From the NCBI RefSeq assembly GCF_022919115.1, contig NZ_CP095072.1, positions 3,720,001 through 3,784,000 of the forward strand: a stretch of DNA of 64,000 nucleotides. Direction: 5' to 3'. Of this stretch, positions 36,703-49,434 are shown piece after piece. The notes under the pieces are model-generated. The model had not been told where the DNA came from. It made no database searches and saw only the letters and a list, made by a program, of their open reading frames with translations. The position numbers were made by a program, and so were the translations under genes. Within the stretch, counting starts at the first letter, position 1. Every line of letters begins with the position of its first letter. The stretch comes from Gracilibacillus caseinilyticus (GTDB lineage: Bacteria; Bacillota; Bacilli; Bacillales; Amphibacillaceae).

Positions 36703-37326
36703 TTAATTATTTTCTAGTTCATCCCGCCATTGTATTAAATCTGTTTTTTCTGCTTCGGTGATTTTATGATTCTCAACCAATGTCTCTGCAAGTACATCAA
36801 AATTACTGATCGTTGCGAATGGGATACCAGTAGCACTAAACTGTTTATCTGCCTTCTGTAAACCATAGCTAAAAATGGCTAAAACACTTAACACCTTAGC
36901 TCCTGCTTCCTGTAATACTACAGCACTGTCTAAGGAGGATCCTCCAGTCGAGATCAAGTCTTCGATGACAATGACATTATCACCTTCTGAAATTTTCCCT
37001 TCAATCTGATTTTGTTTACCATGGCCTTTTGGCTTCGATCTCACATAAACCATTGGTAAATCTAAATAAGACGCTAACCATGCAGCATGCGGAATCCCTG
37101 CCGTTGCGCAGCCAGCAATCACATCAGGCTTTTCATCCATCTGTTCGATCATTTGCGCAAATTGTTCCACGATTTGTTGTCTTATTTCCGGATATGACAT
37201 GGTTAAGCGATTGTCACAGTAAATTGGTGACTGAATTCCTGATGTCCAGACAAAAGATCGATCAGGTCGTATTTGAATTGCATCAATATCATATAATGCA
37301 TATGCCAATTCTTTTGATTTAAGCAT
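36703..37326 (-). CDS. pyrE: Orotate phosphoribosyltransferase
   Basis: Joins orotate to PRPP to form OMP. At 207 residues it has the PRPP loop VIVIEDLISTGGSSLDSA and the catalytic-loop region VYVRSKPKGHGKQNQIEG. It is the last gene of the pyr operon and overlaps pyrF by 8 bp. Confidence 0.97.
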   Translation of the reverse strand: MLKSKELAYALYDIDAIQIRPDRSFVWTSGIQSPIYCDNRLTMSYPEIRQQIVEQFAQMIEQMDEKPDVIAGCATAGIPHAAWLASYLDLPMVYVRSKPKGHGKQNQIEGKISEGDNVIVIEDLISTGGSSLDSAVVLQEAGAKVLSVLAIFSYGLQKADKQFSATGIPFATISNFDVLAETLVENHKITEAEKTDLIQWRDELENN

Positions 37327-38023
37327 GATCCCACTCCTCTAGTACACGTTGATAATTAGCTTTCGGGCTTTCTGCCTGTGTAATACTTCTGCCAATCACC
37401 AAATAATCGGCTCCGTTCTGTTTCGCAAGTGCTGGTGTTGCCACTCGTTTTTGATCATTATTACTTACATCTGTTAACCTGATGCCTGGTGTTACCGTCA
37501 AAAAGTCTTTGCCGCACACTTCTTTAATTGTACGCACCTCATGGGCCGAACAAACAACACCATCTGCTCCACTTTCTTTCGATAGCAAGGCTAGACGTTG
37601 AACTGTCTCGTCCACGGATTGCTTTACATACAATTCCTTTTGCAATGTCTCTTCATCCATGGAAGTAAGTACGGTAACTGCTATCAATTTTGGTAATGAT
37701 CCATTTGCACCTGCATCAAGTCCTCTTCTGGCTGCTTTGATCATCTCTGAGCCACCAGCAGCATGAACATTTACGATATCCACTCCTAAATGAGCAAGAT
37801 TGTACATCGCCTTTTCGACAGTTGTTGGAATATCGTGTAATTTCAAGTCTAAAAAAATCGAATGATTCCGTTCTTTTAACCAAGAAATAATGGCTGGACC
37901 TTCTCGATAAAATAATTCCATTCCTACTTTGACTGGGACCTCTGCTAAATCATTCGTTTGCAAAAAGTCTTTCACTTCATCCCCAGTCCGAAAATCCAAA
38001 GCTAGAAAAAATGGTTTGTTCAC
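37319..38023 (-). CDS. pyrF: Orotidine 5'-phosphate decarboxylase
   Basis: Decarboxylates OMP to UMP, the last de novo step. At 234 residues it carries the catalytic Lys-Asp array in [16 protein letters not shown], the barrel-strand DGVVCSAHE, and the phosphate-binding VTPGIRL and VIGRSIT loops. It overlaps pyrD by 4 bp. Confidence 0.97.
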   Translation of the reverse strand: MNKPFFLALDFRTGDEVKDFLQTNDLAEVPVKVGMELFYREGPAIISWLKERNHSIFLDLKLHDIPTTVEKAMYNLAHLGVDIVNVHAAGGSEMIKAARRGLDAGANGSLPKLIAVTVLTSMDEETLQKELYVKQSVDETVQRLALLSKESGADGVVCSAHEVRTIKEVCGKDFLTVTPGIRLTDVSNNDQKRVATPALAKQNGADYLVIGRSITQAESPKANYQRVLEEWDHA

Positions 38024-38931
38024 GCTTCATGCCCCTTTCCAATTGCATCTTCTACAGATTCAAACCCATATTTATTCAATACGTCTGGTAATGCCTGAAT
38101 AATCTCAGGGCAGGCTAACGGATTTTGGAAATTGGCTGTTCCTACCGCTACGGCATTTGCACCTGCCAAAAGATATTCTACCACATCTTCAGCAGTCACG
38201 ATGCCTCCAATACCGATAATCGGAAGATCTAATGCTTGACGCACTTCATAAATCATTCGGATCGCAATTGGTTTTACTGCTGGACCTGATAAGCCACCGG
38301 TTTTATTTGCTATGATCGGCTTACGTTGCTTCAAGTTGATTTGCATACCTGTTAACGTATTAATCATGGAGATTCCGTCTGCTCCACCATCAGCTACTGC
38401 TTTAGCCATGCCTATGATATTCGCTACATTTGGAGATAGTTTGACGTAAACCGGATAGTTACTTGCTTGCTTTACTGCATACGTCACTTCTTTTGCTAAC
38501 TCAGGGTCTGTCCCAAATTGCACGCCGCCTTCTTTCACATTGGGACATGAAATATTCAGTTCAAGAGCAGATACGTCTTCTGAACGGTTCAGTGCTTTCG
38601 TCACGTGCTCGTATTCTTCAACCGTACTGCCAGCAACATTTGCTATAACAGGTGTATCGAATTGTCTTAAAAAAGGTAGTTCTTCATCAATGATTTTTTC
38701 CACACCTGGATTTTGTAAACCAATTGCATTCAACATTCCGCTTGCTGTTTCTGCAACACGTGGAGTCGGGTTACCATAACGTGCCTCTCTAGTAGCGGCT
38801 TTTACGATAATCGCACCCAGTTCGTTCAGGTCAAAAAACTGACTGTATTCTTTTCCGAAACCGAAACAGCCGGAAGCAGGCATTACCGGATTCTTTAAAG
38901 TCAGTCCTGGCATTTTAGTCGATAAACTCAT
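38020..38931 (-). CDS. pyrD: Dihydroorotate dehydrogenase B, catalytic subunit
   Basis: FMN enzyme oxidising dihydroorotate to orotate, class 1B, working with PyrK and NAD. At 303 residues it has the catalytic Cys in [19 protein letters not shown], and the FMN phosphate loop [11 protein letters not shown] followed by [13 protein letters not shown]. It overlaps pyrK by 4 bp. Confidence 0.97.
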   Translation of the reverse strand: MSLSTKMPGLTLKNPVMPASGCFGFGKEYSQFFDLNELGAIIVKAATREARYGNPTPRVAETASGMLNAIGLQNPGVEKIIDEELPFLRQFDTPVIANVAGSTVEEYEHVTKALNRSEDVSALELNISCPNVKEGGVQFGTDPELAKEVTYAVKQASNYPVYVKLSPNVANIIGMAKAVADGGADGISMINTLTGMQINLKQRKPIIANKTGGLSGPAVKPIAIRMIYEVRQALDLPIIGIGGIVTAEDVVEYLLAGANAVAVGTANFQNPLACPEIIQALPDVLNKYGFESVEDAIGKGHEA

Positions 38932-39689
38932 GTTAACAACACCTCATTCGCCGCAAAGACAGGACCATCCTTACATATTTTTTTCGACTTGGTTGGATCT
39001 GTTTTAGATGGAACCACACATGCATAGCACGTACCCACACCACAGCCCATCCGTTCTTCCAATGAAATGTAACCATTATGAGCCTCTAATTGATTAGTTA
39101 CAGCTTTCAGCATTGGGGTCGGACCGCATGAGAAATAATAATCAAATGCATCAGGAAGCCCTGAAATAATATCTGTGACAAATCCTTGTGAACCATAGCT
39201 GCCATCATTAGTAGCAATATGCGTATCCCCTAGCAATTGAAATTTCTCTTCATAAAATACCTGATCTTTATTCTGAAATCCTAGTACACTCGTTACCTTA
39301 ACACCTTTTTCCTTTAAGGTTTTTGCCAGGTAGTAGAGAGGAGGAACACCGATTCCTCCACCTACTATTAAGGCATGATCAAGCTGTAAATCATCTAAGG
39401 GATAGTAACTGCCACACGGTAAAATCACATCTAATGCATCCCCAGCCCGAAACTGGCTTAATTCGCGTGTTCCTTCACCAAAAATTTTAAAGATAATAGT
39501 GAAATTGTTATTCTCTTTATCAATACCAGCTACGGAAACTGGTCTTCTAAGCATATGATTCTTTAAGGCAATATGCACAAACTGTCCTGGTTTTAATTCT
39601 TTTGCCAATGAAGATTGTAAGACCACTTCAAACGTATCTTCCGCAATTTGAACATGACTTATAATTTGCAGTAATTGTTTGGTTATCAA
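38928..39689 (-). CDS. pyrK: Dihydroorotate dehydrogenase electron transfer subunit PyrK
   Basis: FAD and 2Fe-2S subunit that passes electrons from PyrD to NAD. At 253 residues it has the flavin motif [10 protein letters not shown], the nucleotide-binding [14 protein letters not shown], and the iron-sulfur Cys cluster [12 protein letters not shown] followed by KICKDGPVF (four Cys). It overlaps carB by 4 bp. Confidence 0.96.
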   Translation of the reverse strand: MITKQLLQIISHVQIAEDTFEVVLQSSLAKELKPGQFVHIALKNHMLRRPVSVAGIDKENNNFTIIFKIFGEGTRELSQFRAGDALDVILPCGSYYPLDDLQLDHALIVGGGIGVPPLYYLAKTLKEKGVKVTSVLGFQNKDQVFYEEKFQLLGDTHIATNDGSYGSQGFVTDIISGLPDAFDYYFSCGPTPMLKAVTNQLEAHNGYISLEERMGCGVGTCYACVVPSKTDPTKSKKICKDGPVFAANEVLLT

Positions 39690-42600
39690 AGTATTATTGC
39701 CTTCCCTTCAACTGCTGGTTTTGCAGTAAACGTAGTTGAGTCAATCACATTCACAATTGCTTCTGCTGTATCAAGGCTTGTTAAACAAGGTACCCCATGT
39801 TCCACTGCTTCACGACGAATCCTAAATCCATCTGAACGAGGTTTCTTACCTGATGTTAACGAGTTGACCACAAGCTGTACTTCTCCTTGTTCAATAACAG
39901 AGATTACGTTCTTGTCATCTGCTCCTACTTTTCCTACTTCGGTTACTGGCAAATTCATTTCTCTAAGGACGTTTGCAGTACCTTCTGTCGCATACATGGT
40001 AAAGCCAAGTTCAAAGAAACGCTGAGCTAGTTGACTTGCTTCTTCTTTGTCTTTATCAGCAACTGTAATCAAGACTGCACCTTCCATTGGTATCTTTAAT
40101 CCTGAAGCCGTTAATCCTTTATAAAGTGCTTTTTCTAACGTTCTGTCTCGCCCAATTGCTTCCCCGGTCGATTTCATTTCTGGTCCAAGCATTGTATCAA
40201 CGCTGCGTAATTTCTCAAAGGAGAATACCGGTACTTTTACCGATACTGTTTCTGGTTCTGATAATAATCCCTTTTTGTATCCCATATTGGCTAATGATTC
40301 ACCAATGATACAACGAGTTGCAATATTTGCCATTGTGACGCCCGTAATCTTACTTAAGAACGGTATGGTACGGCTTGCTCTTGGATTTACTTCCAGCACA
40401 TAGACTTCATTTTTGTGAACGACAAACTGAATATTGATCAAGCCGCGTACGCCTAATTTTTCCGCGATATTAATGGTAATGTCCACACATTTGTGTTTGA
40501 TCTCTTCAGATAAACGTTGTGTCGGGTATACCGCAATTGAGTCCCCAGAGTGTACACCAGCGCGTTCAATGTGCTCCATCACGCCTGGTATAATCGTCGT
40601 TTCCCCATCACTAATCGCATCTACTTCAACTTCAATACCTGTTAGATATTTGTCAATTAAAACTGGATGCTTATGTTTAATATGATTGGTCTTCGCTAAA
40701 TAACTTTCCAATTCTTCCTGATTATAGACAATTTCCATCTGACTTCCACCGATAACATACGATGGACGTACTAATACCGGATAGCCAATCTCAGCTGCAG
40801 CTTCTTTAGCTTGGTCAAGCTGACGAACGCTTTTACCTTGTGGCTGTGGAATATTTAATTCTTGTAATAATTGTTCGAATTTGTCACGATCCTCTGCTGC
40901 ATCTATTGCTGTAAGAGGTGTTCCTAGTATTTGAACTCCTCGTCTTTCTAAACCTTCTGCAAGATTGATCGCTGTCTGACCACCGAACTGAACGATTACT
41001 CCTTCTGGTTTTTCCAATTCTACAACATGCATGACATCTTCTAATGTTAACGGTTCGAAGTATAGTTTATCCGAAACACTGAAATCAGTAGACACTGTTT
41101 CCGGATTACTATTCATGATGATTGCTTCATAACCAGCTTCTTTTAATGCCAGTACGGAGTGCACAGTTGCATAGTCGAATTCAATCCCCTGTCCAATGCG
41201 GATCGGTCCAGAGCCAATTACTAATACTTTCTTGCGATTTGTTACTTCTGACTCATTCTCTTCTTCGTATGCACTGTAAAAGTATGGTGTCGCTGATTCA
41301 AATTCTGCAGCACACGTATCTACCATTTTATACACTGGTAAGATGTTCTCTGCGATACGCAGTTGGTATACTTCATCTACATCAACATTCCAGACACGAG
41401 CGATTTGAGTATCAGATAATCCAAGAGTTTTCGCTTCTTTCAGTAAATCGATATTTTGTGGAATGTCTGCTAATTTACGTTCAAAATCAATGATTTTCTT
41501 AATTTTATCTAAGAAGAAGCGATCAATTTTTGTTAAGTTAAAAATCTCTTCAACAGATAGCCCTTTACGTAAAGCTTCCGCTAATACATAAATACGTTCG
41601 TCATCAGCTTTCACTAAGCGCTCTTTTAGCACTTTCATTGATTCATCTGCGATTTTAGGTAAATAGAAATCTTCGCCACTAATATCTAATGAACGGATAC
41701 CTTTTAATAAAGACTCTTCAAAATTACGTCCGATTGCCATAACTTCTCCAGTTGCTTTCATTTGTGTTCCTAGCGTACGATTCCCTAATACAAACTTATC
41801 GAATGGAAAGCGTGGGAATTTCGTTACGATATAATCTAGTGCTGGTTCATAACATGCATAAGTTGTTTCCGTAATAGGGTTCATGATTTCATCCAAAGTC
41901 ATACCTATTGCGATTTTTGCTGCAATTTTCGCAATAGGATAACCTGTAGCCTTCGATGCTAACGCAGAAGATCGACTTACTCGCGGATTTACTTCGATAA
42001 TATAATATTGAAAACTGTATGGATCGATCGCTAACTGAACGTTACAGCCACCTTCTATTTCCAAAGCACGGATAATTTTCAGTGATGCAGAGCGAAGCAT
42101 TTGGTATTCTCTGTCACTTAACGTTTGAGATGGAGCTACTACGATGGAATCACCGGTATGTATACCGACCGGATCAATATTTTCCATATTACAAACAACG
42201 ATAGCTTGATCGTTTTTATCACGCATTACTTCATATTCAATTTCTTTAAAACCAGCAATATTTCGTTCAATTAAACATTGGTTTACCGGAGAAAGCGATA
42301 ATCCATTTCTAGTAATATCTCTTAAATCTGCTTCATTGTAGCACATTCCACCACCTGTTCCCCCTAATGTATAGGCAGGACGAACAATTAATGGATAACC
42401 AATTTCATCGGCAAAATCTAATGCTTGTTCCACTGTATTCACTATTTGACTCTCTGGTACTGGTTCGTTGATTTCATTCATCAACGTTCGGAATTTTTCA
42501 CGGTCTTCGGCATTTTGAATCGCGTCTAATTTCGTACCTAACAATTCTACATTGTATTCGTGCAAAATACCTGATTCATCTAAAGAAACAGCCAGATTCA

Positions 42601-42886
42601 AACCTGTTTGACCGCCAAGTGTCGGCAATACTGCGTCAGGGCGTTCTTTTCGAATGATTTTGGACAGGAATTCAACGCTTAAAGGTTCCATATAAACCGT
42701 GTCTGCTATCGTATGGTCTGTCATGATCGTCGCTGGATTGGAATTAGCCAAAATAACGGTATAACCTTCTTCTTTTAACGACTGACAAGCTTGCGTTCCA
42801 GAATAATCAAACTCCGCAGCCTGTCCGATGACAATTGGTCCTGATCCGATCACTAAAATTTTGTTAATATCTGTTCTTTTTGGCAT
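39686..42886 (-). CDS. carB: Carbamoyl phosphate synthase large subunit
   Basis: Makes carbamoyl phosphate from ammonia, bicarbonate and two ATP. At 1066 residues it has the internal duplication: the first ATP-grasp half starts [20 protein letters not shown], the second [20 protein letters not shown] (about residue 553). The C-terminal MGS-like allosteric domain (from about 935) starts after [14 protein letters not shown]. It shares one base with carA and sits inside the pyr operon, so it is the pyrimidine-regulated synthase. Confidence 0.97.
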   Translation of the reverse strand: MPKRTDINKILVIGSGPIVIGQAAEFDYSGTQACQSLKEEGYTVILANSNPATIMTDHTIADTVYMEPLSVEFLSKIIRKERPDAVLPTLGGQTGLNLAVSLDESGILHEYNVELLGTKLDAIQNAEDREKFRTLMNEINEPVPESQIVNTVEQALDFADEIGYPLIVRPAYTLGGTGGGMCYNEADLRDITRNGLSLSPVNQCLIERNIAGFKEIEYEVMRDKNDQAIVVCNMENIDPVGIHTGDSIVVAPSQTLSDREYQMLRSASLKIIRALEIEGGCNVQLAIDPYSFQYYIIEVNPRVSRSSALASKATGYPIAKIAAKIAIGMTLDEIMNPITETTYACYEPALDYIVTKFPRFPFDKFVLGNRTLGTQMKATGEVMAIGRNFEESLLKGIRSLDISGEDFYLPKIADESMKVLKERLVKADDERIYVLAEALRKGLSVEEIFNLTKIDRFFLDKIKKIIDFERKLADIPQNIDLLKEAKTLGLSDTQIARVWNVDVDEVYQLRIAENILPVYKMVDTCAAEFESATPYFYSAYEEENESEVTNRKKVLVIGSGPIRIGQGIEFDYATVHSVLALKEAGYEAIIMNSNPETVSTDFSVSDKLYFEPLTLEDVMHVVELEKPEGVIVQFGGQTAINLAEGLERRGVQILGTPLTAIDAAEDRDKFEQLLQELNIPQPQGKSVRQLDQAKEAAAEIGYPVLVRPSYVIGGSQMEIVYNQEELESYLAKTNHIKHKHPVLIDKYLTGIEVEVDAISDGETTIIPGVMEHIERAGVHSGDSIAVYPTQRLSEEIKHKCVDITINIAEKLGVRGLINIQFVVHKNEVYVLEVNPRASRTIPFLSKITGVTMANIATRCIIGESLANMGYKKGLLSEPETVSVKVPVFSFEKLRSVDTMLGPEMKSTGEAIGRDRTLEKALYKGLTASGLKIPMEGAVLITVADKDKEEASQLAQRFFELGFTMYATEGTANVLREMNLPVTEVGKVGADDKNVISVIEQGEVQLVVNSLTSGKKPRSDGFRIRREAVEHGVPCLTSLDTAEAIVNVIDSTTFTAKPAVEGKAIIL

Positions 42887-43977
42887 TAGACTTCCTCCTT
42901 GTTTGCACTTTGATAGCTTTCGATCGTTTGCATGAATTTATCAAATAAGTAGTTCGTATCGTCTGGTCCTGGCGAGCTTTCCGGATGATATTGTACGGAA
43001 AAAGCCGGATAAACAGTATGCTTAACTCCTTCAACCGTTTTATCATTTAAAGCAACCTGTGTTAGTTCTAAATCAGTCTCTTCTAATGATTCCGCGGTTA
43101 CCGCATAGCCATGATTCTGTGAAGTCAAATACGTACGCTTCGTTTCATAATCATATACCGGATGGTTCGAACCACGGTGACCAAATTTCAATTTATCCGT
43201 ATCTGCTCCGCAAGCTAACGAAAGCAGTTGATGGCCTAGGCAAATACCAAAAGTCGGTACCGATGGAATGACATCTTTAATCATTTCGATCGCTTCTGGT
43301 ACTTTTTTCGGATCTCCTGGTCCGTTGGTAAGCATGATACCATCTGGTTTTAAGCGGAGAATATTATCTGCACTATAATTATATGGTACTACTGTTACAT
43401 TACAGTTTCGTTTCGTCAATTCACGCAGAATACCATGCTTCATGCCAAAATCAACAAGAACAATACGAAAGCCTCTTCCTGGAGATACGTATGGTTTAAT
43501 TGTCGAAACCTGTGCAACCTGATCGTGCATCGGAGTTGACTGAGAGAGTTTCTCTTCTGCACGTTCGTCTTCTGCGCCAGCCTCTGTCAAGATGCCACGC
43601 ATCGTACCATGTTTACGCAAAATCTTTGTCAACTTTCGTGTATCAATACCAGCAATACCAGGAATATTATTGGCTTTTAAAAACTCGTCCAAATTCTCGT
43701 CACTGCGAAAATTAGACGGTGTCTGGCAATATTCTTTGACTACAAAACCGAATATGGAAGGATTAATCGTTTCGAAGTCATCGCGATTAATACCGTAATT
43801 TCCGATTAACGGATAGGTCATGGTAACAATTTGTCCACAATATGACGGATCTGATAAAGTTTCCTGATAACCAGTCATCCCTGTGTTAAAGACTACTTCC
43901 CCAATACTTTCATTTAAGGAACCAAATGCTTCCCCGTTAAATACCGTACCGTCCTCTAAAATTAGCTGTCTTCTCAT
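42886..43977 (-). CDS. carA: Carbamoyl phosphate synthase small subunit
   Basis: Glutaminase subunit feeding ammonia to CarB. At 363 residues the C-terminal class I amidotransferase domain shows the nucleophile in [12 protein letters not shown], and the His-Glu pair in [21 protein letters not shown] forms the oxyanion region. It overlaps pyrC by 4 bp. Confidence 0.97.
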   Translation of the reverse strand: MRRQLILEDGTVFNGEAFGSLNESIGEVVFNTGMTGYQETLSDPSYCGQIVTMTYPLIGNYGINRDDFETINPSIFGFVVKEYCQTPSNFRSDENLDEFLKANNIPGIAGIDTRKLTKILRKHGTMRGILTEAGAEDERAEEKLSQSTPMHDQVAQVSTIKPYVSPGRGFRIVLVDFGMKHGILRELTKRNCNVTVVPYNYSADNILRLKPDGIMLTNGPGDPKKVPEAIEMIKDVIPSVPTFGICLGHQLLSLACGADTDKLKFGHRGSNHPVYDYETKRTYLTSQNHGYAVTAESLEETDLELTQVALNDKTVEGVKHTVYPAFSVQYHPESSPGPDDTNYLFDKFMQTIESYQSANKEEV

Positions 43978-45254
43978 CGTACTGCCTCCTCATATACTGT
44001 CTCACCTTGATAAATGGTCATAACTGGTTTACCTTTCACTTGCCATTGATCAAATGGTGTGTTTTGTCCTTTTGACAGAAACGTTGATTTGTCAATGGCT
44101 AGTTGATTGTTTAAGTCAATCAATGTCAGATCTGCACTTGCACCAAGCTCAATCCGACCGTATGGCAGACCAAATGTTTTAGCTGGTTTGATTGTCATCC
44201 AGTCAATCAGCTGCTTCAATGTGAAAATCCCTTTTTCTACGAAATGAGTATGCAATAAGCTAAAAGCTGTCTCAAATCCTACAATTCCAAATGGTGCTTC
44301 TGTCATACCGTTAGCTTTTTCGGCTGTGGTATGTGGGGCATGATCGGTTGCAATAAAATCAATTGTCCCATCAAGCAATCCATCAATTAAAGCTTGGTGA
44401 TCTTCAATTGCACGCAATGGCGGGTTCATTTTGAAATTAGCATCATCTTCCTTAATGCTATTTTCATTGATTAATAGATGATGTGGTGTAACTTCTGCCG
44501 TCACTTTAATACCAGCTCGTTTCGCATCGCGAATCACACGAACCGATTCTTTCGTACTAACATGACAGACGTGATAATGACAGTCCGCCGCTTCTGCTAA
44601 AAGTACGTCTCTCGCTATCTGGACAGATTCACAAATAGATGGAATGCCTGGTAAGCCTAGTTGTTCACTAACTTTCCCTTCATGCATCACGCCACTATGG
44701 ATCAACGTGTTTTCTTCGCAATGTGCCACAATTGGCATATTGATTGATGCTGCTTGTTGCATAGCTTTCAGCATCATGTCAGCTGATTGAATGCCAACAC
44801 CATCATCAGTATAGGCAAAGGCACCAGCTTCTTTTAATGCTTTCATATCCGTTAATTTGTTGCCTACTAATCGTTCCGTAATGGACGCATACGGTAACAC
44901 TCTAATCTGGGCCGTATCCTCGATTTTTGCTTGAATCATATCTAAAATCTCTACTGAATCAGGAGTGGGCTGCGTATTAGGCATCGCACACACCGTCGTA
45001 TAACCGCCACGTGCTGCCGCAGCTGTACCGGTTGCGATCGTTTCTTTTGTCTCCCCGCCTGGTTCACGAAGATGGACATGTACATCGACAAATCCAGGCG
45101 TTACCAGATGGCCTTGCCCATCGATTTTTTCCGCATCATCCGCGGTAAGGTGAGTTCCAATAGCCGCAATCTTTCCATTTTCAATTAAAAGCTCACACGA
45201 TTGTGTGGATCCATTATCCAGTAATTGCTTGACGTTTGTTAATAGTCTTTTCAT
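43974..45254 (-). CDS. pyrC: Dihydroorotase
   Basis: Cyclises carbamoyl-aspartate to dihydroorotate. At 426 residues it is the larger zinc-dependent class I type, with [12 protein letters not shown] (metal-binding His pair) and HVSTKESV. The later metal site is ATDHAPHT. Start is ATG at 45254 with AAGGGGGA about 8 nt upstream. The first 41 bp overlap the end of pyrB in another frame, an unusually long overlap for this operon. Confidence 0.96.
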   Translation of the reverse strand: MKRLLTNVKQLLDNGSTQSCELLIENGKIAAIGTHLTADDAEKIDGQGHLVTPGFVDVHVHLREPGGETKETIATGTAAAARGGYTTVCAMPNTQPTPDSVEILDMIQAKIEDTAQIRVLPYASITERLVGNKLTDMKALKEAGAFAYTDDGVGIQSADMMLKAMQQAASINMPIVAHCEENTLIHSGVMHEGKVSEQLGLPGIPSICESVQIARDVLLAEAADCHYHVCHVSTKESVRVIRDAKRAGIKVTAEVTPHHLLINENSIKEDDANFKMNPPLRAIEDHQALIDGLLDGTIDFIATDHAPHTTAEKANGMTEAPFGIVGFETAFSLLHTHFVEKGIFTLKQLIDWMTIKPAKTFGLPYGRIELGASADLTLIDLNNQLAIDKSTFLSKGQNTPFDQWQVKGKPVMTIYQGETVYEEAVR

Positions 45255-46143
45255 GAAAAGTTCCCCCTTGATTTAGCAGTGTCTCGATGACAGCCATTCT
45301 TGTAGCTACACCATTCTGCATTTGTTTAAATATTCTGGAACGTCCACATTCAACAAGGTGTGTATCAATTTCTACTCCACGGTTAACAGGAGCCGGATGC
45401 ATAATGATTGCATCATGTTTCATTTTCGCTTCCCTCGCCAATGTGAGTCCGTATTGCTCTAAGTAACTTTCCTGCTGAAATGAAACATGATCCTGATGTC
45501 TTTCATGCTGAATCCTTAACAGCATAAATACATCTGCTATCTCTGTAGCTTCATCAATCGGTACATATGGGTACGGTAATGTGTTATCCTGCCATTGTTC
45601 CATCCCTGTTAAGTAGACTTCAGCACCTAACGTTGACAATGCATATGCATTGGATCTTGCAACCCGACTATGTTTGATGTCACCAGCGATTACCACTTTA
45701 ACTCCTTTGAATTGTTGAAATTCCTGATAGATCGTAACCAAATCAAGCAGTGACTGGGTCGGATGTTCCCCCGTCCCATCTCCTGCATTAATGACAGGGA
45801 TGGAAATGGAGTCAGCTAGTTGGCTTGCGATATTTTCTTGCTGATGACGCAGGACGATGACGTTTGCGCCAATCGATTCAAATGTTCTTGCCGTGTCATA
45901 AATACTTTCACCCTTCGTTACACTAGAGGAATCAGCGGCAAAATCTAATGGTTCGATACCTAGTTTTCGTTCCGCTACAACAAAACTCATTTTGGTTCTT
46001 GTACTCGGTTCAAAGAAAAGATTTGCAGCAAAAAATGGTGACTGAAATGGGACAGTACCATGTTTACTAATATAATCTGCCTTTTTTACCAGTTGAAGAA
46101 TATCTGCTTCGCTTTGATCCTTCATTGTCACAAAATGTTTCAT
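45214..46143 (-). CDS. pyrB: Aspartate carbamoyltransferase
   Basis: Condenses carbamoyl phosphate and aspartate. At 309 residues it has the carbamoyl phosphate motif [12 protein letters not shown] and the active-site loop with [17 protein letters not shown] and [11 protein letters not shown] follow. As usual for Bacillota, no PyrI regulatory subunit is encoded beside it. Only 33 bp separate it from pyrP, so the second intergenic PyrR attenuator of B. subtilis (pyrP-pyrB) is absent. Confidence 0.97.
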   Translation of the reverse strand: MKHFVTMKDQSEADILQLVKKADYISKHGTVPFQSPFFAANLFFEPSTRTKMSFVVAERKLGIEPLDFAADSSSVTKGESIYDTARTFESIGANVIVLRHQQENIASQLADSISIPVINAGDGTGEHPTQSLLDLVTIYQEFQQFKGVKVVIAGDIKHSRVARSNAYALSTLGAEVYLTGMEQWQDNTLPYPYVPIDEATEIADVFMLLRIQHERHQDHVSFQQESYLEQYGLTLAREAKMKHDAIIMHPAPVNRGVEIDTHLVECGRSRIFKQMQNGVATRMAVIETLLNQGGTFHEKTINKRQAITG

Positions 46144-46176
46144 CTAACATTCCTCCCTAAGAATTATACTATCTAT

Positions 46177-47559
46177 TTATTGATCATCTTCAGGTGAAGA
46201 GAACATGCTGCCATTGCCATAACCTGTTTCTTTTCCTGGCAGAACAAGATTTAAAATCAGTCCGATAAATGCAGACAGTGCCATACCAGCGATCGTAACT
46301 ACCTGACCATTACCGATTGGTATATTTACATATGCTCCACCAATCCCAATCACTAAGATTACGGAAGAGATGACTAAATTACGCTTGATTCCTAAGTCCA
46401 CCTGATTGTCGATTAACATTCTCAGACCACTTGAAGCGATAATACCGAACAACAGGATTGACACACCACCCATCACAGGTGTTGGAATTGAACTAATGAT
46501 TTCGGTGATAATACCGATAAACCCGAAGAGTATCGCAAGAAAGGCAGCTCCGCCAATGACAAATACACTGAATACGCGGGTAATGGCCAATACGCCGATA
46601 TTTTCTCCATATGTTGTGTTCGGCGGTCCACCAAGGAATGATGCAATCATCGTTGCCACCCCATCCCCCATAATGGAACGGTGAAGACCAGGCTTTTTAA
46701 TAAAGTTTTTTCCGACTACTTTTGAAAGTACCATCTGGTCACCAATATGTTCTGCTACTGTTACAACAGCGATTGGAACCATTAATAACACTACGGAAAG
46801 ATTCAATACTTCGAAAGGCTGGTAGTCGACGAACGGAATCACAAAATTCGGTACAAGAAAAAGGGAATGGAAGAATTCGCCGATTGAATTACTCGATATT
46901 ATTTGTGTCCATGCTGCCCGGACACCACTTGTATCTAAAACAGTCACTCCCGTAATTGCTGTAATCACTAAGGAATACGTATAACCGCCAATTATCCCGA
47001 TTAAAATCGGTATGATACCAAAAATTCCTTTAAAAAGTAGTGATGCAAGAATTGTGATTAGCAATGTTACTGCCGCTGCACTGAAATGAACCGCGCTGTA
47101 TTCTCCATCGACGTTCATTGCCATATCAACCGCAGTTGGTGCCAAACCTAATCCGATCACAATAATGACAGGTCCGACTACGACTGGTGGCAATACTTTA
47201 ATAACCCAATCTGTACCAAATGCTGCGATTAAAAGCGACAAAATTCCGTAAACAATACCTGCCAGGAAACTCCCCATCATGACGCCTCCGGTTCCACCTA
47301 ATGCCATTGCACTGGTGATTGGCGTAATGAAAGCAAAGCTGGAGCCTAAATAGGCTGGAATTTGCCCTTTGGTAATGATAATATAGGCTAATGTACCTAA
47401 CCCACTTGATACTAAGGCAACAGCTGTTGAAAGATCTGTTAAATAAGGTACTAAAATGGTCGAACCAAACATTGCAAATAGATGCTGTATACTAAAGAGT
47501 ATCCATTTTGATATTTTTGGTACTTCTTGTACATCTAAAACTACATTTTTGTCTTTCAT
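46177..47559 (-). CDS. pyrP: Uracil permease PyrP
   Basis: Proton-coupled uracil importer of the NCS2 family. The ATG at 47559 follows GAGGGA by about 8 nt and gives 460 residues starting MKDKNVVLDVQEVPK. The frame stays open about 50 codons further upstream, but that part is the PyrR attenuator RNA. About 12-14 hydrophobic membrane segments are seen. The half-helix motif FAFITPITSAMALGG and the substrate-region PNTTYGENIGVLAIT are visible. It is second in the operon. Confidence 0.95.
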   Translation of the reverse strand: MKDKNVVLDVQEVPKISKWILFSIQHLFAMFGSTILVPYLTDLSTAVALVSSGLGTLAYIIITKGQIPAYLGSSFAFITPITSAMALGGTGGVMMGSFLAGIVYGILSLLIAAFGTDWVIKVLPPVVVGPVIIVIGLGLAPTAVDMAMNVDGEYSAVHFSAAAVTLLITILASLLFKGIFGIIPILIGIIGGYTYSLVITAITGVTVLDTSGVRAAWTQIISSNSIGEFFHSLFLVPNFVIPFVDYQPFEVLNLSVVLLMVPIAVVTVAEHIGDQMVLSKVVGKNFIKKPGLHRSIMGDGVATMIASFLGGPPNTTYGENIGVLAITRVFSVFVIGGAAFLAILFGFIGIITEIISSIPTPVMGGVSILLFGIIASSGLRMLIDNQVDLGIKRNLVISSVILVIGIGGAYVNIPIGNGQVVTIAGMALSAFIGLILNLVLPGKETGYGNGSMFSSPEDDQ

Positions 47560-47660
47560 TGTTGTAACTCCCTCTTGTCTTTTAAAGAAAAATTTTGTTC
47601 TTAAAAAATTTTGCCACGTCGCATGACGACTCTGATAAAATTTTATACTTTCCAACGAAT

Positions 47661-47764
47661 AAAAAAACCTCTTTGCTAGGTCGCAAAGAGGCAGACGTGT
47701 CCTCAAAATGATACACGTTTCTCAAGATTGCAACCTTTTAAGCATCTCTGTACTTTTTTAAAGG
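47661..47764 (-). promoter_or_regulatory. PyrR-dependent attenuator upstream of pyrP
   Basis: In RNA sense, a PyrR-binding stem-loop lies at 47733-47764 (CCTTT stem, loop with ACAGAGATGCTT, AAAAGG closing strand). It is followed by a terminator hairpin, CCTCTTTGC / GCAAAGAGG (47669-47691), and a T run. With UMP bound, PyrR stabilises the first hairpin, preventing the antiterminator and allowing termination. The mechanism is known from B. subtilis. Confidence 0.88.
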
Positions 47765-47767
47765 TCT

Positions 47768-48331
<564 letters not shown>

Positions 48332-48375
48332 TTAATTCCTGTATTTATACTTAGATCATTTGCGTTATATAGTAT

Positions 48376-48475
48376 AAAAAAATCCTTATTCTCCGCGAGA
48401 GAATAAGGATTCTGGGCATACGTATAGCTATGCTAACCGTCTTCCTTTTCAGCCTCACGGGACTGTTTTAAAAGG
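48376..48475 (-). promoter_or_regulatory. PyrR-dependent attenuator in the pyr operon leader
   Basis: The PyrR-binding hairpin at 48444-48475 has CCTTTT / AAAAGG flanks and the loop CAGTCCCGTGAGGCTG, close to the consensus. Downstream, a 13-bp terminator stem AATCCTTATTCTC / GAGAATAAGGATT (48381-48411) precedes a T run. It regulates read-through into pyrR. Confidence 0.92.
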
Positions 48476-48494
48476 TCTTTATGATACTGTTAAT

Positions 48495-48523
48495 AGTATG
48501 ACAAATCCGAGTTGTAAAGTCAA
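48495..48523 (-). promoter_or_regulatory. Promoter of the pyr operon
   Basis: TTGACT (48518-48523), 17 bp, CATACT (48495-48500). The -35 overlaps the rluD stop codon. It lies about 20 bp before the PyrR-binding hairpin, as required for the attenuator. Confidence 0.6.
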
Positions 48524-49434
48524 TAACTTTTGCGAATATTTTCTAAAACTTGCTCGAATTTCGTCGGTAAAGGTGCTTCAAATTCCATTTGCTCATCTGT
48601 GACCGGATGGACAAACTTTAATTGATAGGCATGTAATGCTTGTCCTTCCACATCAATCGTCTTTCGTTGTCCATATTTCGGATCACCTACTAACGGGTAA
48701 CCGATATATTTCATATGCACACGAATCTGGTGTGTTCTTCCAGTTTCTAACATACATTTCACAAAAGTGAATTTACCATGCAATCGTTCGATTACTTCAA
48801 AATGCGTCACAGCAGGTTTTCCTTTTTCAGTTACCGCCATGAGCTGTCGATTTTTTTCACTGCGGCCAACAGGGGCATCGATCGTACCGTAATCATGCGG
48901 TATATCACCATGCACTATCGCTTTATAAGACCGTTTCATCGTTTTCTCTTTTAATTGCTTTGCTAGTCGTTCATGTGCTTTATCATGCTTCGCAACGACT
49001 AATAATCCACTGGTGTCTTTGTCAATTCGATGTACAATACCAGGCCGTTTCACACCATTTATTCCGGACATATCATCACAGTGATACAACAAGGCATTTA
49101 CTAATGTGTCTTCAAAATGCCCTGCTGCAGGATGAACAACCATCCCACTCTGTTTATTGATAACTAAAATATCCTGATCTTCATAGACAATATCGATCGG
49201 TATATTTTTAGGCTCCACATCAAGTGGCTTGGCAACAGGTACCATCCATTCGATTGTATCTCCATTTTGACATTTATAATTTTGTTTGACCACTTTATCA
49301 TTTACAGACACTAAATCTTTCTCGAACCACATTTTTATTTGTGATCTGGAAAAGTCCTCGGTTACGTCGACAAGTAATTTATCAATTCTTGTGCCTGCTT
49401 CTTCATTTGTTACTTGATAAGAAAACTCACTCAT
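48520..49434 (-). CDS. rluD: 23S rRNA pseudouridine synthase, RluD family
   Basis: RluA/RluD-type pseudouridine synthase (YlyB in B. subtilis), 304 residues. An N-terminal S4 RNA-binding domain (about 12-75) is followed by the catalytic domain with the active Asp in [15 protein letters not shown]. It also has [20 protein letters not shown]. The exact target uridine cannot be read from the sequence. It overlaps lspA by 4 bp and precedes the pyr operon promoter. Confidence 0.94.
   Translation of the reverse strand: MSEFSYQVTNEEAGTRIDKLLVDVTEDFSRSQIKMWFEKDLVSVNDKVVKQNYKCQNGDTIEWMVPVAKPLDVEPKNIPIDIVYEDQDILVINKQSGMVVHPAAGHFEDTLVNALLYHCDDMSGINGVKRPGIVHRIDKDTSGLLVVAKHDKAHERLAKQLKEKTMKRSYKAIVHGDIPHDYGTIDAPVGRSEKNRQLMAVTEKGKPAVTHFEVIERLHGKFTFVKCMLETGRTHQIRVHMKYIGYPLVGDPKYGQRKTIDVEGQALHAYQLKFVHPVTDEQMEFEAPLPTKFEQVLENIRKSY

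Noticed and set aside
47560..47706. 50-codon N-terminal extension of pyrP
   Set aside because: This part is the PyrR attenuator RNA with its terminator, and a good ribosome site precedes the ATG at 47559.
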